Shown: positions 37,091 through 47,573, numbered from the stretch's first letter. The stretch is 64,000 bases of DNA from Thermoguttaceae bacterium (GCA_017407125.1 JAFQXE010000002.1:119315-183314); one strand, 5' to 3'. Notes: generated by a model from the sequence alone, not told the origin. Program-made: numbers and translations.

Positions 37091-40000
37091 TTAATCCTCG
37101 ATAACAATTGGTAACGACGGCGGCGTTACACGATGAACTTTTGTAACAGTATTCGGAGCAACCAGAGGAATGGCGTCTCCGGATTGTTCACTTTGCACTT
37201 CCGGAAGAGCTTCTTCCATCGGAGCTTCGTCCGGGAATTCCATTTCTGGAGATTGATAATTGACGCCCGGAGAGGTAATTTCCATCGCGGCGTTTGGAGT
37301 TGCCTGCAATTCCGTCGGAGCGGTCATTGGAACGTCTTTCTGAGGCGCCAAATCTTCAAGAGGCGGAAGTTCCATTACGCTTGAAAACTGCGGATCGGCA
37401 TGATTTTCTGTTTTTTCTTCCTGCGTTTCATGAGGCAAAAGGTCCTCAATGTCCGGCAGCACTGGAAGCTCTTCAACTTCTGAAAGCGTCGAATCCACAG
37501 CGTTTGAATTCGTTTCCGTCTGCGATATTTCGTTGACGTCTTGTATAACAGGAAGCTCGCCCAGAACAGCGTCGCCAGACGCGATTTGAGTTGACGGCTG
37601 AGCCGTTTCCGGTTCAGGAACCGGCAATTCCGGGAACGCCATATCTTCTGAAACGTCTGTCTGAGCGACGTTTTCTTCCGTTTTCAATTCCTCCAAACTC
37701 GGAAGAGTCGATTCGTCTTCTGAACCCGCAACTGCCGCAGATTCTGGAGTTTCTTCCTTGATCTCCAGCGCCGGCGCTTCCGTCATGTCTTTATCTGCTG
37801 CGTCTGACGACGACTGATTAACAACAATTTGAGAATCAACAACGCCCGAACAAAGCTGGTTCAACAGCAGAGCGTTCCCATTGGCGCTAACTCGGACGAC
37901 CTCGGCGATTTTGCCAATTCGCTTTTGTTCGCTGTCGATAAGTTCTTCGCTCTTCTTCTCTATCGCTGTTCGATAAATATCCATACGAGCGTCGTATTCC
38001 TTGGCGGCAAGAGCTAATACCGTATGTCCCCAAGATTCCAGGTTTGAACTGACGTGGAATTCCGGTTTGGCATACTGACCGCTGATCGTTCCGTTAAGCG
38101 TAATCTTTTCAAGCGTCTGAACCAATTCTTCCAGCTTTGCAGCGTTTTCTTCCGAACTAACGCCTTTCACGCCAATCGAAATGGACGGCGCCGTCTGAGC
38201 CATGGCGTATTCGCCCTGAATTCTTCCGTCAGCAACAATAAATCGAACGCTTCTCGTTTGGACAAATGGAGTTTTCTGATCCGGCGTCAGCTTGACGCGC
38301 AATCCGTCATCCTGCCCAAATTGAGTTCCCGGATTGACGTTCGACGACGCAAACTCAACTTTGATTTCTGTACGTTCTTTGCCGCGGCGCGCTTCCAGAT
38401 GAAGTCGAGCTGACTGATCGGCGCCAAAGGCGACGTCGAGAGTCAACGGTTTTCCATTGGGCAGCGTTGAGTAATTGGAAATAACTGCGGAGAACGGAAC
38501 GGACTGATTCATAAACTGCGTCTGACCCGTCAATCGAATCTGACCTACCGCCAGCTGTTCCTGAGTCGCAATCCGACGAAACGACAGAGCCGACGGATCC
38601 AGTTTGTCTACCGGACCTAACGCCTTCTCCAAATCAGCGGGAAGCCATCGGCAGAACTGACGAATTTCGTACAGAAGCTGTCCTGTAAACTCTGTATAAT
38701 CCTGACCAAAGAGATATTCCGTAACGGCGCCATTGGTCAAGGCGGGAACGTTTGATTCCGCCCGGCTTTCATCGCCTTTGCGGTGAAGGCTGTCCAACAG
38801 AGCGGTATTTCTTTGGTTATACTGGCTTTCCTCAATTGACATATTACTCAAAGCCATCTTCATTCTTTGTTCGTAAGACGTCGCTTGAGCTTTATCAGCG
38901 TCAGTCGCTTCTTCTCCAGACGCCAGCAAGCGTTCCTGAAGAACCTGAATCTGCTTCGTTATATCTTTGACTTCCTTTTCCGCGCGACGAATGGCCTGTT
39001 CGTACGGCGTCGAAATCGTCGAAACGGAATTCTTTACCAGCAAATCGATCTGGGAATCGTCCAGCTCTTTTCCAACGCATTTGAGCGCTTTATTGAAATC
39101 GTTGTTTGACAGCGACGCGCAAACAGAACTGACGTACGACGGCGTTGGCGCAAAACGAATTCCTTCGACCATCGCCCATTTCATTTGCTGATTGTCCCCA
39201 ATATAATATGGAAGACTGGAAAAAACGGCGTGTCCCGTTTCAAAAAACGGCCGCTGAGCCGAATCGAACGCCTGGACAGACTCCACGCTCGTTACGCCGG
39301 AGCGATAATCCTGAGACACCTTTTTCAAATGCAAAGACAATCCCGTCGCCTGTTGAATCTGATATTGAACCAAATACGCCGGAAGCATATTCCAACCAAA
39401 TATAAACAGACCAACAATCAAAGCCGTCAAGCAGCTAATCAAACTTAACGTCCAACCGCTGCCAGACTTCGCACTCTCGGCTTTCGAAACCGCATTTGAA
39501 TCGTTTCTTGGCTGATTCGACGCGATCTCGCTGTTCGCCGACGGCAATTCCGGGTTGTTCTGCGATTCAGTTTTCTGTCCTTCAACCTTGTTTTTAGACT
39601 CCGTCTTGATTTCAAGCAGTTGAGGAATATCGACGTTATCGATAGTCCGATTCAATATATCTTCTGAACTCGCTTGAGTCAATTCAGGATTCTGAAGACC
39701 TGATTCCCAAAGGATTTGCTCTTTGCATTTTTCCTTTTTGGGAAAATCTCCAGATTTCCAAAGCTGTTCAAAATACTCTATTTCATCGGAATCAGCATTT
39801 TGAGCTGGTTGAGGAGAAGTCCAGGACGATCGGTTTTGTTCTGGAAAAACGTCGTCAAAAATCGGCGCGGATCCTCGCCCTTCCAGAACGGTTACTGGCT
39901 TCATAAAAGCGTCTGGAGAAATAGGTTGAAACGCAGTCCGTCCATTCAAACCCGTTGCAGGCGCGTTATTAAGACTATTATCCAGAGAATCGCAGGACGC

Positions 40001-40177
40001 CCACATTTTATCAAACAGGTCGTCAGTCGGTTCTGGAATTAGACCTTCTAAACGGGGCGAAATCGTATCTGTCAACCCTGAAAGCGGTTCCGACGCCAAA
40101 TATTTCTCAGCGCTCGACACCCCGGACTTCCTCAGAGTCTCAAAATCAGTAAACAAATTGTTGTTTTCCGTACTCAC
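37091..40177 (-). CDS. Large single-pass membrane protein, AsmA/TIGR03545-like
   Basis: A 1028-residue protein with a 230-residue acidic, Asn/Ser-rich cytoplasmic start, one membrane helix (about 238-262, LSLISCLTALIVGLFIFGW), and a large extracytoplasmic part. Just after the helix, YQIQQATGLSLHLKKVSQDYRSGVTSVESV resembles the opening of AsmA-like/TIGR03545 proteins, followed by a helical, coiled segment (about 390-450) and beta-rich repeats (ARLHLEARRGKERTEIKVEF). The last 250 residues are an acidic Glu/Pro-rich tail. The downstream exported protein gene starts 31 bases after its stop. The assignment to TIGR03545 is from memory of the pattern and is not certain. Confidence 0.6.
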   Translation of the reverse strand: MSTENNNLFTDFETLRKSGVSSAEKYLASEPLSGLTDTISPRLEGLIPEPTDDLFDKMWASCDSLDNSLNNAPATGLNGRTAFQPISPDAFMKPVTVLEGRGSAPIFDDVFPEQNRSSWTSPQPAQNADSDEIEYFEQLWKSGDFPKKEKCKEQILWESGLQNPELTQASSEDILNRTIDNVDIPQLLEIKTESKNKVEGQKTESQNNPELPSANSEIASNQPRNDSNAVSKAESAKSGSGWTLSLISCLTALIVGLFIFGWNMLPAYLVQYQIQQATGLSLHLKKVSQDYRSGVTSVESVQAFDSAQRPFFETGHAVFSSLPYYIGDNQQMKWAMVEGIRFAPTPSYVSSVCASLSNNDFNKALKCVGKELDDSQIDLLVKNSVSTISTPYEQAIRRAEKEVKDITKQIQVLQERLLASGEEATDADKAQATSYEQRMKMALSNMSIEESQYNQRNTALLDSLHRKGDESRAESNVPALTNGAVTEYLFGQDYTEFTGQLLYEIRQFCRWLPADLEKALGPVDKLDPSALSFRRIATQEQLAVGQIRLTGQTQFMNQSVPFSAVISNYSTLPNGKPLTLDVAFGADQSARLHLEARRGKERTEIKVEFASSNVNPGTQFGQDDGLRVKLTPDQKTPFVQTRSVRFIVADGRIQGEYAMAQTAPSISIGVKGVSSEENAAKLEELVQTLEKITLNGTISGQYAKPEFHVSSNLESWGHTVLALAAKEYDARMDIYRTAIEKKSEELIDSEQKRIGKIAEVVRVSANGNALLLNQLCSGVVDSQIVVNQSSSDAADKDMTEAPALEIKEETPESAAVAGSEDESTLPSLEELKTEENVAQTDVSEDMAFPELPVPEPETAQPSTQIASGDAVLGELPVIQDVNEISQTETNSNAVDSTLSEVEELPVLPDIEDLLPHETQEEKTENHADPQFSSVMELPPLEDLAPQKDVPMTAPTELQATPNAAMEITSPGVNYQSPEMEFPDEAPMEEALPEVQSEQSGDAIPLVAPNTVTKVHRVTPPSLPIVIED

Positions 40178-40218
40178 GACAACGCCTATTTTAACTACTT
40201 TGTTTGGTAAATATATCC

Positions 40219-40254
40219 AATGATACCGATTTTACCTAATCGTTATCATTGGTA
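40219..40254. promoter_or_regulatory. Inverted repeat upstream of the AsmA-like gene
   Basis: Nine-bp arms CCAATGATA/TATCATTGG with inner arms CGATT/AATCG lie 40 bases upstream of the start at 40177. It could be an operator or an mRNA hairpin. Confidence 0.4.
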
Positions 40255-40386
40255 TTATCGTTTCAAACTGACTTCAGATTTAATAAATTTAATGAAAAGT
40301 TTAAAATTATAGAAGGAAATCTTATATATATTAAGAAACTATTTCCCGGAAGGAATCCTGGCTGTAATCTTTACCTGTTCTCAAGA

Positions 40387-40944
40387 TTATTTCAGACTCT
40401 CAATTTCGCCGGTCGTTCGATTTATCTCGAACGCGGCGCGATTGTCAGCGTCCTTCTCAACTGTCAGCTTGAACGTAAAGGGAGAATCGAAGCTGAACTT
40501 GACCGTCGGTTTATGCGGCGTTGAAAGAAGCCGCGTTCTGAACAGTTCCATTCCGGACGCCGCGTCCATGCAGACGACAGTTAGTTCATACGCGGCGGTC
40601 GTCGTTTGAACCTCGACAGCGTACAAGCGTCCGGCATCGTAATGCAGCGGAGCAAGCCAGCGGGAATTGGCGCTGGAGGGCGATTTCTCCCACGAGAGGG
40701 CGTCAAACTGGCGGGAATCGACGCAAACCAGACGGTTTCCCAACTCCAGCGGCGCGCGCCGATTGGGGTTCTCGTAAGCGTTGAGCGACGGTTCGTACTG
40801 TCCAGCTTGATAAAAGTACTCTGAAAGGTTGTCCAGAACCGTCTGCGCGATGCGGGCGGCGGAAAATACTGCAACAAATACAATTTTTCCTTGAAGAAAC
40901 CGTTTAAAGCAGGCTTCTCCAGCTAACAGGCGCGTAATGCCGGA
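40387..40944 (-). pseudogene. Truncated, internally deleted copy of the gene at 43228-44525
   Basis: From the stop codon back to 40780 the DNA is nearly identical to 43228-43621, with about a dozen differences by eye. At the tetramer GCGT the copy jumps to the equivalent of about 44089, so roughly 470 bases are missing, and the match continues to about 40877 (AARIAQTVLDNLSEYFYQAGQYEP) before ending. The join keeps the frame (QYEPSLNAYENPNRR). Beyond the match the frame runs on to 40944 with unrelated residues and has no ATG, so it is probably not expressed. The match starts right at the stop codon. Confidence 0.8.
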
Positions 40945-40959
40945 TTAACAGAAGAGCGT

Positions 40960-42981
40960 TTACGGAACTAACACTACACGAAATCCCAGTTGTTCAGATG
41001 GAAAAACGTCACGTTCCCGACGCGCTGAACGTCCGCCGCGAATTACATGAGGGCCATCCTCATACATAACGTCCCCGCCTGTTGGATTTATGACGCTGTG
41101 ATTAGGATATTCATCATATATATCAAAACACCATTCATCAGCATTGTAATGCATATCATACAGATTCCATTTGTTTGGATTCGTTTTTCCAACGGGATAT
41201 ACATCTTCCCATCTTATTTCCATTGCTCCAATAGACCTTTCTTCCAGAGGTTCGCCTATTTTACAATAAACTTCCTTACCTTCTGCATACGGTCCAGAGC
41301 TCCCGGCTCGGCAAGCGTATTCCCACTGAGCCTCCGTTGGAAGCTGCACTGGCAACCCCAATTTCTTACATTTTTTACAAAATTCCTGACATTGTTCCCA
41401 ACTAACATACGTAACAGGGTAATTGTCCAAACTTCTTGTCTTTCCATTACCGTCTTTTACAATTTTTTTTAATGGATCGTTTTCCATAACAGCATTCCAC
41501 TGTTTTTTCGTTACCTCTGTTTCCAGCATCCAGAAACCTTTTGTTAAAGTAACTTTATGCTGCGTCTCATTCTCATCGCGTTCCTTTTCATCCTCTGGCG
41601 AACCCATCATAAATGTACCAGGCGGACAAAAACGGAATGAAAATTCAACCCCATTAATCTTTTTCACTAACTGTTTTCCAGCATAATTCCCTGATTCTTT
41701 ATCTATCTCATTAACAGGATCGAAATAACGATTATCAGAATCAGCGATTTCATCATCGTTCCTGAGTATTTTTTCTTTTTCTACAATTAACTTTACAGAT
41801 TGAAGATACTTTCTAACCTCTGGAGAGATTTCATTTTCAGGAAGATAATTTATGAGCTGTTCAAGAGACTCCACCGCTTCCGCTTTAACTTTCGGAGTCG
41901 TCATTGGCTTGTCAATCAATTTCCTTAAAGAAGCAATATATGGCTCTGCCTGCTTTTTAAGCCCCTTTGACGGTTTCGACGCTGTCTTAAACTTGTTAAC
42001 TGCTATAATAATTTTAGCTAATTCAGCAACATTCTTATCCTCTTGAAGAGGAGCTAGAGTTTTGTTTACTAAATCTCCGACTGGCAATCCCTTTAACGAT
42101 TTGCTAAGCAAGACGAGTTTCTCCATGTTTGCCGCAGGGTGTATTTTAGCGTCTTCACAGATTTTAGGAACGTTCAAGGAAATAAAATGATCTATGTTTC
42201 TCTTGGCTTTTGTATAAAATTTCTGAACTTTTGGTTTATTGGAGTTTCTTTCAATTGCGTTTTCAATTGCTTTATAGGGTTGTAACCATGGCTTTCCAGG
42301 TTCAAATGAACTCAATAATTCATATTCATTTAACGATAGATCCAGCTTTTCCAGGGGGTGTTGAAGAGGCAAACTCTTTATACGTTTCATAACTGTAGCA
42401 ACTGGAATATAACGTTTAAGCGCTTGCAATAATTGTTTTGGGTCACTATAATAATCAAGAATAAATTCTGATGGGTCAATTATTAAAAATAAATCTTCTG
42501 GAAGAATTCTATCAGGAGGATTAATAAGCCACTCAGTCGGGGCCAGCATTAAACGAGGATCATAAACTGGAAACGCTATACGACATTTTTTGTAGAAATC
42601 CACGTCCATATCAGTAGAGTTCAAACCTATTACTACAAATTGCCCGGAACTCATTCCCTGTTTTTGTAATTTATTCATGTTTTGGATCATTTGAATTGCA
42701 TTCTGCGCATCCATTTTATCTTGCTGATCAACAATAGATTCAGGTATTTTTAAACAAGATATGTTGAACACAACAATTAATTTACCCTTATAAAAAGATT
42801 CGTCTAATTGTTGTATCGGCCAAATCTGCTCCATTTTTTTCAAGTCTGCCCTAGTATTATAAAGATAGCCATCGTCGTCTAAGTTGTCTTCCGAAAGACT
42901 TGTCATAATCCCTTGAGCAGCAACAAAAGACGCCGTGAAAAGCAAACCACAGAAAAAGGAAATGAAGGAAAGTTGTTTCAT
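40960..42981 (-). CDS. Exported protein with C-terminal SUMF/formylglycine-generating-type domain
   Basis: A 673-residue protein with a signal peptide (FISFFCGLLFTASFVAAQ). The first 440 residues are helical and not recognised; residues 25-190 have a thioredoxin-like or alpha/beta feel (KLIVVFNISCLKI). The last 220 residues are an FGE-sulfatase (SUMF1-type C-lectin) domain: FCPPGTFMMGSPEDEKERDENE, VTLTKGFWMLETEVTKKQWNAVM, YPVTYVSWEQCQEFCKK, PTEAQWEYACRAG and a final IRGGRSARRERD...GFRVV. The paired Cys needed for true formylglycine formation are not evident, so a binding role is more likely. The gene is AT-richer than its flanks and sits between an intact gene and its partial copy. Confidence 0.8.
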   Translation of the reverse strand: MKQLSFISFFCGLLFTASFVAAQGIMTSLSEDNLDDDGYLYNTRADLKKMEQIWPIQQLDESFYKGKLIVVFNISCLKIPESIVDQQDKMDAQNAIQMIQNMNKLQKQGMSSGQFVVIGLNSTDMDVDFYKKCRIAFPVYDPRLMLAPTEWLINPPDRILPEDLFLIIDPSEFILDYYSDPKQLLQALKRYIPVATVMKRIKSLPLQHPLEKLDLSLNEYELLSSFEPGKPWLQPYKAIENAIERNSNKPKVQKFYTKAKRNIDHFISLNVPKICEDAKIHPAANMEKLVLLSKSLKGLPVGDLVNKTLAPLQEDKNVAELAKIIIAVNKFKTASKPSKGLKKQAEPYIASLRKLIDKPMTTPKVKAEAVESLEQLINYLPENEISPEVRKYLQSVKLIVEKEKILRNDDEIADSDNRYFDPVNEIDKESGNYAGKQLVKKINGVEFSFRFCPPGTFMMGSPEDEKERDENETQHKVTLTKGFWMLETEVTKKQWNAVMENDPLKKIVKDGNGKTRSLDNYPVTYVSWEQCQEFCKKCKKLGLPVQLPTEAQWEYACRAGSSGPYAEGKEVYCKIGEPLEERSIGAMEIRWEDVYPVGKTNPNKWNLYDMHYNADEWCFDIYDEYPNHSVINPTGGDVMYEDGPHVIRGGRSARRERDVFPSEQLGFRVVLVP

Positions 42982-43227
42982 GATCAGAACTGTTGTTAAG
43001 GGTTGCCGCTTTTAAATGATAAAGTGATGCCAAAAATATTGGCTTTCTGTTAAAGCGAATTTTTTAGTTAGTTTACCTATTAATTATTAATATAACAGAT
43101 TGAATTATGATGTCAATATATCTGATAAATAATTTTAAAATTATTTGAACAATTGTTTCAACATTACCCCAAAAACAGTTTCTGGAAACGTTTGGCTCTT
43201 GCTCCCCTAAGAATACATTACTATTAT

Positions 43228-44525
43228 CTATTTCAGACTTTCAATTTCGCCGGTCGTGCGATTTATCTCGAACGCGGCGCGATTGTCAGCGTCCTTCTCA
43301 ACTGTCAGCTGGAACGTAAAGGGAGAATCGAAGCTAAAACTGACCGTTGGTTTATGCGGCGTTGAAAGAAGCCGCGTTCTGAACAGTTCCATTCCGGACG
43401 CCGCGTCCATGCAGACGACAGTTAGTTCATACGCGGCGGTCGTCGTTTGAACCTCGACAGCATATAAACGCCCGAAATCGTAATGCAGCGGAGCGAGCCA
43501 GCGGGAATTGGCGCTGGAGGGCGATTTCTCCCACGAGAGGGCGTCAAACTGGCGGGAATCGACGCAAACCAGACGGTTTCCCAACTCCAGCGGCGCGCGG
43601 CGATTGGGGTTCTCGTAAGCGTCTGGCGTCCCGATTCGAGCAAAAATCAGACCGTCGCCCGTTACGCAAGCGTTGTCAAAAGAACCGTTGTACAGAGCCT
43701 TGACCGAGTCCGGCGCGTCGTCTTCTGCCAGCAGTTCCGGCTGACCGTCTGACGTCGTTTGCCATAACCCGTCAGCGTCGACGCGATAGGCGCTTTTAGG
43801 CGACGTTTCAGCGGAATCGTTCTTTTCAGCGGGCGCAAGCCGAGCAAAGGCGTTGGCGAGGAACGCGTTTAAGTCAACTTTCTTTCCGCCCATGGATCCA
43901 ACGGCGCGAGGATAGCGCCGATTGAAATCCGCTAACTGTTCCTTGAGATTGGCTTGTTCTTTCTCAAACGCCGTTCCGGAAAGGAGCGAGCATTTTCCAA
44001 ACAGACACAGCAAGCGACGAGCGTTAAGCTGAGCCGGCGGAAGAGCGCTGGAATCGTAACACGGCGCGGACGCCAACTCGTCTAAAGCGTGAAGCGATGG
44101 TTCGTACTGTCCAGCTTGATAAAAGTATTCTGACAGATTGTCCAGAGCCGTCTGAGCGACTCGGGCGGCGGGATACAGTTTATAAACTTGCCACAAAGCC
44201 GCCATCCGAGCTGATAAATCCTCCCTGGCGATCGCCTGACGATAAAGTTCCGCTGCTGTCGATTCGTACCGGCTTTGATAGATCGCCCGTTCCTGAGCTG
44301 TCAAAGAGCGGTTTCTCCCCAGCGCGGCAGCGTACTTGAGCGGAATGAACGAATCGCCGCTCGGAACCAGAGCCGTCCCGGCAGTCGCCTTGAGCTGGTC
44401 TGCCGCGTTGAGAGCTTTAATATACGGTTCCTGAGAATAAACGCGATCCAACTCCGCCAGAACGGTTTCGTCTGCCGTATTGAAATGAGCCCAGTCCTCT
44501 GCGAATGTAACAGAAGTCAAGGCAA
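43228..44525 (-). CDS. Exported protein of unknown family, start region overlapped by heptamer array
   Basis: About 430 residues. The first 140 are helical with TPR-like spacing (YRQAIAREDLSARMAALWQVYKLYPAARVAQTAL); the C-terminal part is beta-rich, propeller-like (NRLVCVDSRQFDALSWEKS...YAVEVQTTTAAYELTVVCMD). The formal start is TTG 44520, but the same frame continues upstream through a good signal peptide, IRFLLLTIALTSVTFAED. No ATG or GTG exists before the frame closes near 44605, because the GTAGGGA array at 44548-44593 occupies that place. Either a rare codon such as ATT or CTG starts translation, or the array has replaced the start. Its C-terminal part is duplicated at 40387. The 5' boundary given is approximate. 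Confidence 0.6.
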
Positions 44526-44547
44526 TCGTCAGGAGCAGGAATCGAAT

Positions 44548-44719
44548 GTAGGGAATAGGGAGTAGGGAGTAGGAAGTAGGGAGTAGGGAGTAAACAGCGT
44601 ACAGCTTTTAGCTTCTAGCCTCTAGCTCCTGGCTTGTGATATCTGCCTCTGGCGTTAATGATTATAGCTAGAACTTCAAATACTCAAACTAATAGCTAGG
44701 GGCTAATAGCCAGGGGCTT
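44548..44719. repeat. GTAGGGA heptamer array and inverted CTAGCTC heptamers
   Basis: GTAGGGA/GTAGGAA units (44548-44593), then CTAGCTT/CTAGCCT/CTAGCTC units (44607-44632) with inverted partners GCTAGGG/GCTAATA at 44689-44719. The right end meets the stop codon of fusA. Confidence 0.75.
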
Positions 44720-44720
44720 A

Positions 44721-46826
44721 TTACATAAAGCTGTCGACAACGTCCTTGGGCGCGGGCGCGTAGCTGTGCGGTTCCATGGAAAACGACGCGCGTCCTTGCG
44801 ACAGACCGCGAACGGCGTTGGAGTACCCAAACAGGTTGATCAGCGGCGCGGTCGCGCTGATAACCGTAGATTTCCCTCTGGGATTGGTGCCGCTGACAAT
44901 AGCGCGGCGCTGCTGAAGGTCTCCAACAATGTCGCCGACGCATTCGTCTGGCGAGGTAATCTCAATCTTCATGACGGGTTCCAGAATCTGGTATCCGGCG
45001 TTTTTGAGGGCTTTTGTGAACGCGTCCGCCGCGGCAATTCTGAACGCAACCTCGTTCGATTCGCCAATTCTGGCAACGCCGCCCAAGACGGTCATTTTGA
45101 CGCCAATCAGCGGGAATCCAAAGGAACCGTTTGCGCCCTGGTCTTTGAGCGTTTCTACAGTCGGCTGCCAATACTCCATCGGGAACGCCGGCTCTTCTGC
45201 CGACATGTCAAACCCGGGAACGACAAGGACCTGCTGTTCGCCTTCCGGCAGCGGCTCCATTTTGATAGTAACGTCGGCAAACAGATTTGCTCCTGAAATA
45301 ACTCGCCGACATTCGCCTGTAGCTACGACTTCGCGTTCAATGCTTTCACGATAGGATACGCGAGGATGATGAACGCGAACGTTGAGCTTGAATTCGCGCA
45401 AAATGCGGTGTTTGATAACCTCAAGATGAAGTTCGCCCATGCCGGAAATAAGCGTCTGTCCGGTGTCCGGGTCGACTTTGGCGGTGAACGTTGGATCCTG
45501 GCGCCGCAGCATTTCCAGCGTCTCTTCCAACTTCTTTTTATCCGTTGACGTCTCCGGTTCGATAGCCATCGAAATAACGGTTTCCGGGAACGAAATGGAC
45601 TCCAGCAAAACAGGGCGGCGAGTGTCACAGATGGTGTCGCCGGTTGACGAGCCGCGCAAGCCAATTACGCCAACGATTTCTCCCGCGGTCGCTTCGGGAA
45701 CCTGTTCCCGGTCGTCAGCCAGAATGCGCCAGATTTGTGGGATGTTTTCTTTGATGTTTCTGCCTGGATTGAGAGCGCGGGACGAGGCTTTAAGAGTTCC
45801 GGAATAAATGCGTAAGAAACAGAAATCGCCGTGTTTGTCGGGAACGATTTTGAACAGCAAAGCCGCCAGAGGTTCGTTGGGATCGGGCTTGAGAAGGACT
45901 TTCTGCCCGGCTTTTTTCCCGCCAACTTCTTCCGCTTCTACCGGCGGTTTGTCCAGCGGCGAGGGCAAGTAATAATCTACGCCGTCCAAGACCATCTGAA
46001 TCCCGATTTTGTGCAGAGCCGTGCCGCAGAAAACCGGAACGCACATGTCGTTAATCGTCGCCTGACGAATGACCTTGCGAATCAGTTCCGCCGACGGTTC
46101 TTGTTCCGCCAAAAGGACTTCTGACAGTTCGTCGCTGAACATGGACAGCTGATCCAGCATCTGGGCGCGCCACATTTCCGCGTCGTCAGCCATCTCGTCT
46201 GGAATCGGCTCCATCGTGAACTTTTTCCCGTCTGAATTCTGATCGTAGACGATCATCTTGCTCTGAATGAGGTCGATAACGGCGCGGAACGGGTCGGAAG
46301 TATGTGAGGGACCCGCTCCGACGGGAATTGTTACAACGATCGGGTTGCAGTCCAGACGTCGTTCCATTTCCTGAACGGTGTCGTAGAAGTCCGCCCCTTC
46401 GCGATCCATTTTGTTGATAAACGCGATTTTCGGAACGTGATACTTTTCCGCCTGACGCCAGACGGTTTCCGACTGGGCTTCAACGCCTTCGCGAGCGGAA
46501 AAGACTACTACAGCCCCGTCCAGAACGCGCAGCGAACGTTCAACTTCCGCTGTGAAATCAACGTGACCGGGCGTGTCAATAATATTATAAACGCAGTTGT
46601 TCCATTGAATTGGAACGGCGACGGAATAAATCGTAATCCCGCGCTCCTGCTCTTCTTCGTCGTAGTCTGTAGTTGTGGTTCCGTCGTCAACCTGACCAAT
46701 TTTATGGGCGAAACCGGAATAGAACAGCATCGCCTCGGTCAGGGACGTCTTCCCGGCGTCAATATGGGCGATAATCCCGATATTTCTCAAATTCTGTAAC
46801 GGAAACGAGGTGGATTTGGCGGCCAT
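44721..46826 (-). CDS. fusA: Elongation factor G
   Basis: A 701-residue translational GTPase that drives ribosomal translocation. It has G1 AHIDAGKTSLTEA, G2 near RGITIYS, G3 DTPGHVDF, G4 NKMD and the following EF-G domains II-V, with the domain IV loop HHPRVSYRESIE and the C-terminal RRAIVSGTNPRGKSTVISA. The GKTSLTE form of G1 differs from the GKTTTTE of classical EF-G and resembles EF-G2-type paralogs, so a second fusA elsewhere is possible. It follows rpsL and rpsG in the classical str order, but a terminator lies before it, so it needs its own promoter. No tuf gene follows. Confidence 0.93.
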   Translation of the reverse strand: MAAKSTSFPLQNLRNIGIIAHIDAGKTSLTEAMLFYSGFAHKIGQVDDGTTTTDYDEEEQERGITIYSVAVPIQWNNCVYNIIDTPGHVDFTAEVERSLRVLDGAVVVFSAREGVEAQSETVWRQAEKYHVPKIAFINKMDREGADFYDTVQEMERRLDCNPIVVTIPVGAGPSHTSDPFRAVIDLIQSKMIVYDQNSDGKKFTMEPIPDEMADDAEMWRAQMLDQLSMFSDELSEVLLAEQEPSAELIRKVIRQATINDMCVPVFCGTALHKIGIQMVLDGVDYYLPSPLDKPPVEAEEVGGKKAGQKVLLKPDPNEPLAALLFKIVPDKHGDFCFLRIYSGTLKASSRALNPGRNIKENIPQIWRILADDREQVPEATAGEIVGVIGLRGSSTGDTICDTRRPVLLESISFPETVISMAIEPETSTDKKKLEETLEMLRRQDPTFTAKVDPDTGQTLISGMGELHLEVIKHRILREFKLNVRVHHPRVSYRESIEREVVATGECRRVISGANLFADVTIKMEPLPEGEQQVLVVPGFDMSAEEPAFPMEYWQPTVETLKDQGANGSFGFPLIGVKMTVLGGVARIGESNEVAFRIAAADAFTKALKNAGYQILEPVMKIEITSPDECVGDIVGDLQQRRAIVSGTNPRGKSTVISATAPLINLFGYSNAVRGLSQGRASFSMEPHSYAPAPKDVVDSFM

Positions 46827-47044
46827 GGCAGTACTGTATTCAGGAAGTAGTTACTATTGATTATTTGTTTAGCGGCAAGGGAACGATTCGCTCCAGTGTT
46901 CGTCTCCATCGAACGTCTCGCAACTTAACAATTCATTATACTCTTTTAAAGAAATAATAGTAGCGGGGGGAGGAAAGAAAAACGCTCAAAATACAAGAAT
47001 TCTCAAGTGAATTTTGGAATTCTGGGAATCTCGATAAAATAACA

Positions 47045-47076
47045 AAAACGCGCTCGATTAATATCGAACGCGTTTT
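47045..47076 (-). terminator. Intrinsic terminator between rpsG and fusA
   Basis: Arms AAAACGCG-TCGAT and their complement around a four-base loop, with T-rich sequence after it on the minus strand, about 30 bases past the rpsG stop. Confidence 0.8.
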
Positions 47077-47102
47077 AAAGTTGAATTGTATTACAGCCCA
47101 AA

Positions 47103-47573
47103 TTAGAAAGCGAAGTGAGCAAACGCCTTGTTGGCTTCCGCCATACGATGGACGTTTTCGCGTTTGGTGTACGCAGTTCCTTCTTTCTTATAGGCAGCGG
47201 TGAGTTCGTCAGCGAGCTTTTCAGCAATCGGCTTGCCCTTCTTATCGCGAACGGCGGTAAGAATCCAGCGGATGGCTAACGCCTGCTGGCGGTTCTTCGG
47301 AACCGGCATAGGAACCTGGTAGGACGCGCCGCCGACTCGCTTGGAGCGGACTTCAATGTTCGGCTTGACGTTTTCCAGAGCTTCTGTGAAAACTTCGATG
47401 GACGGTTTGTCCGTAAAACGGGTTGCCAGAATGTCCAAGGCGTCATAGAAAGCGCGGTAAGCCGTGCTCTTTTTGCCGTCCCACATCAGGCAGTTAACAA
47501 ATTTGGCAGCGACCAGAGACCCGTACTTGGGATCTGGCTTGAGTTGTTTGCGACTGGCAGTAATTCTAGCCAT
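47103..47573 (-). CDS. rpsG: 30S ribosomal protein S7
   Basis: A 156-residue protein of full usual length that nucleates 30S head assembly on 16S rRNA. Family features are [27 protein letters not shown] at the start, [24 protein letters not shown] in the middle and ALAIRWI, then the C-terminal [17 protein letters not shown]. It lies downstream of rpsL, as in the str operon, and the two are presumably co-transcribed. S7 represses this operon in E. coli; no equivalent mRNA site could be judged here. Confidence 0.97.
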   Translation of the reverse strand: MARITASRKQLKPDPKYGSLVAAKFVNCLMWDGKKSTAYRAFYDALDILATRFTDKPSIEVFTEALENVKPNIEVRSKRVGGASYQVPMPVPKNRQQALAIRWILTAVRDKKGKPIAEKLADELTAAYKKEGTAYTKRENVHRMAEANKAFAHFAF

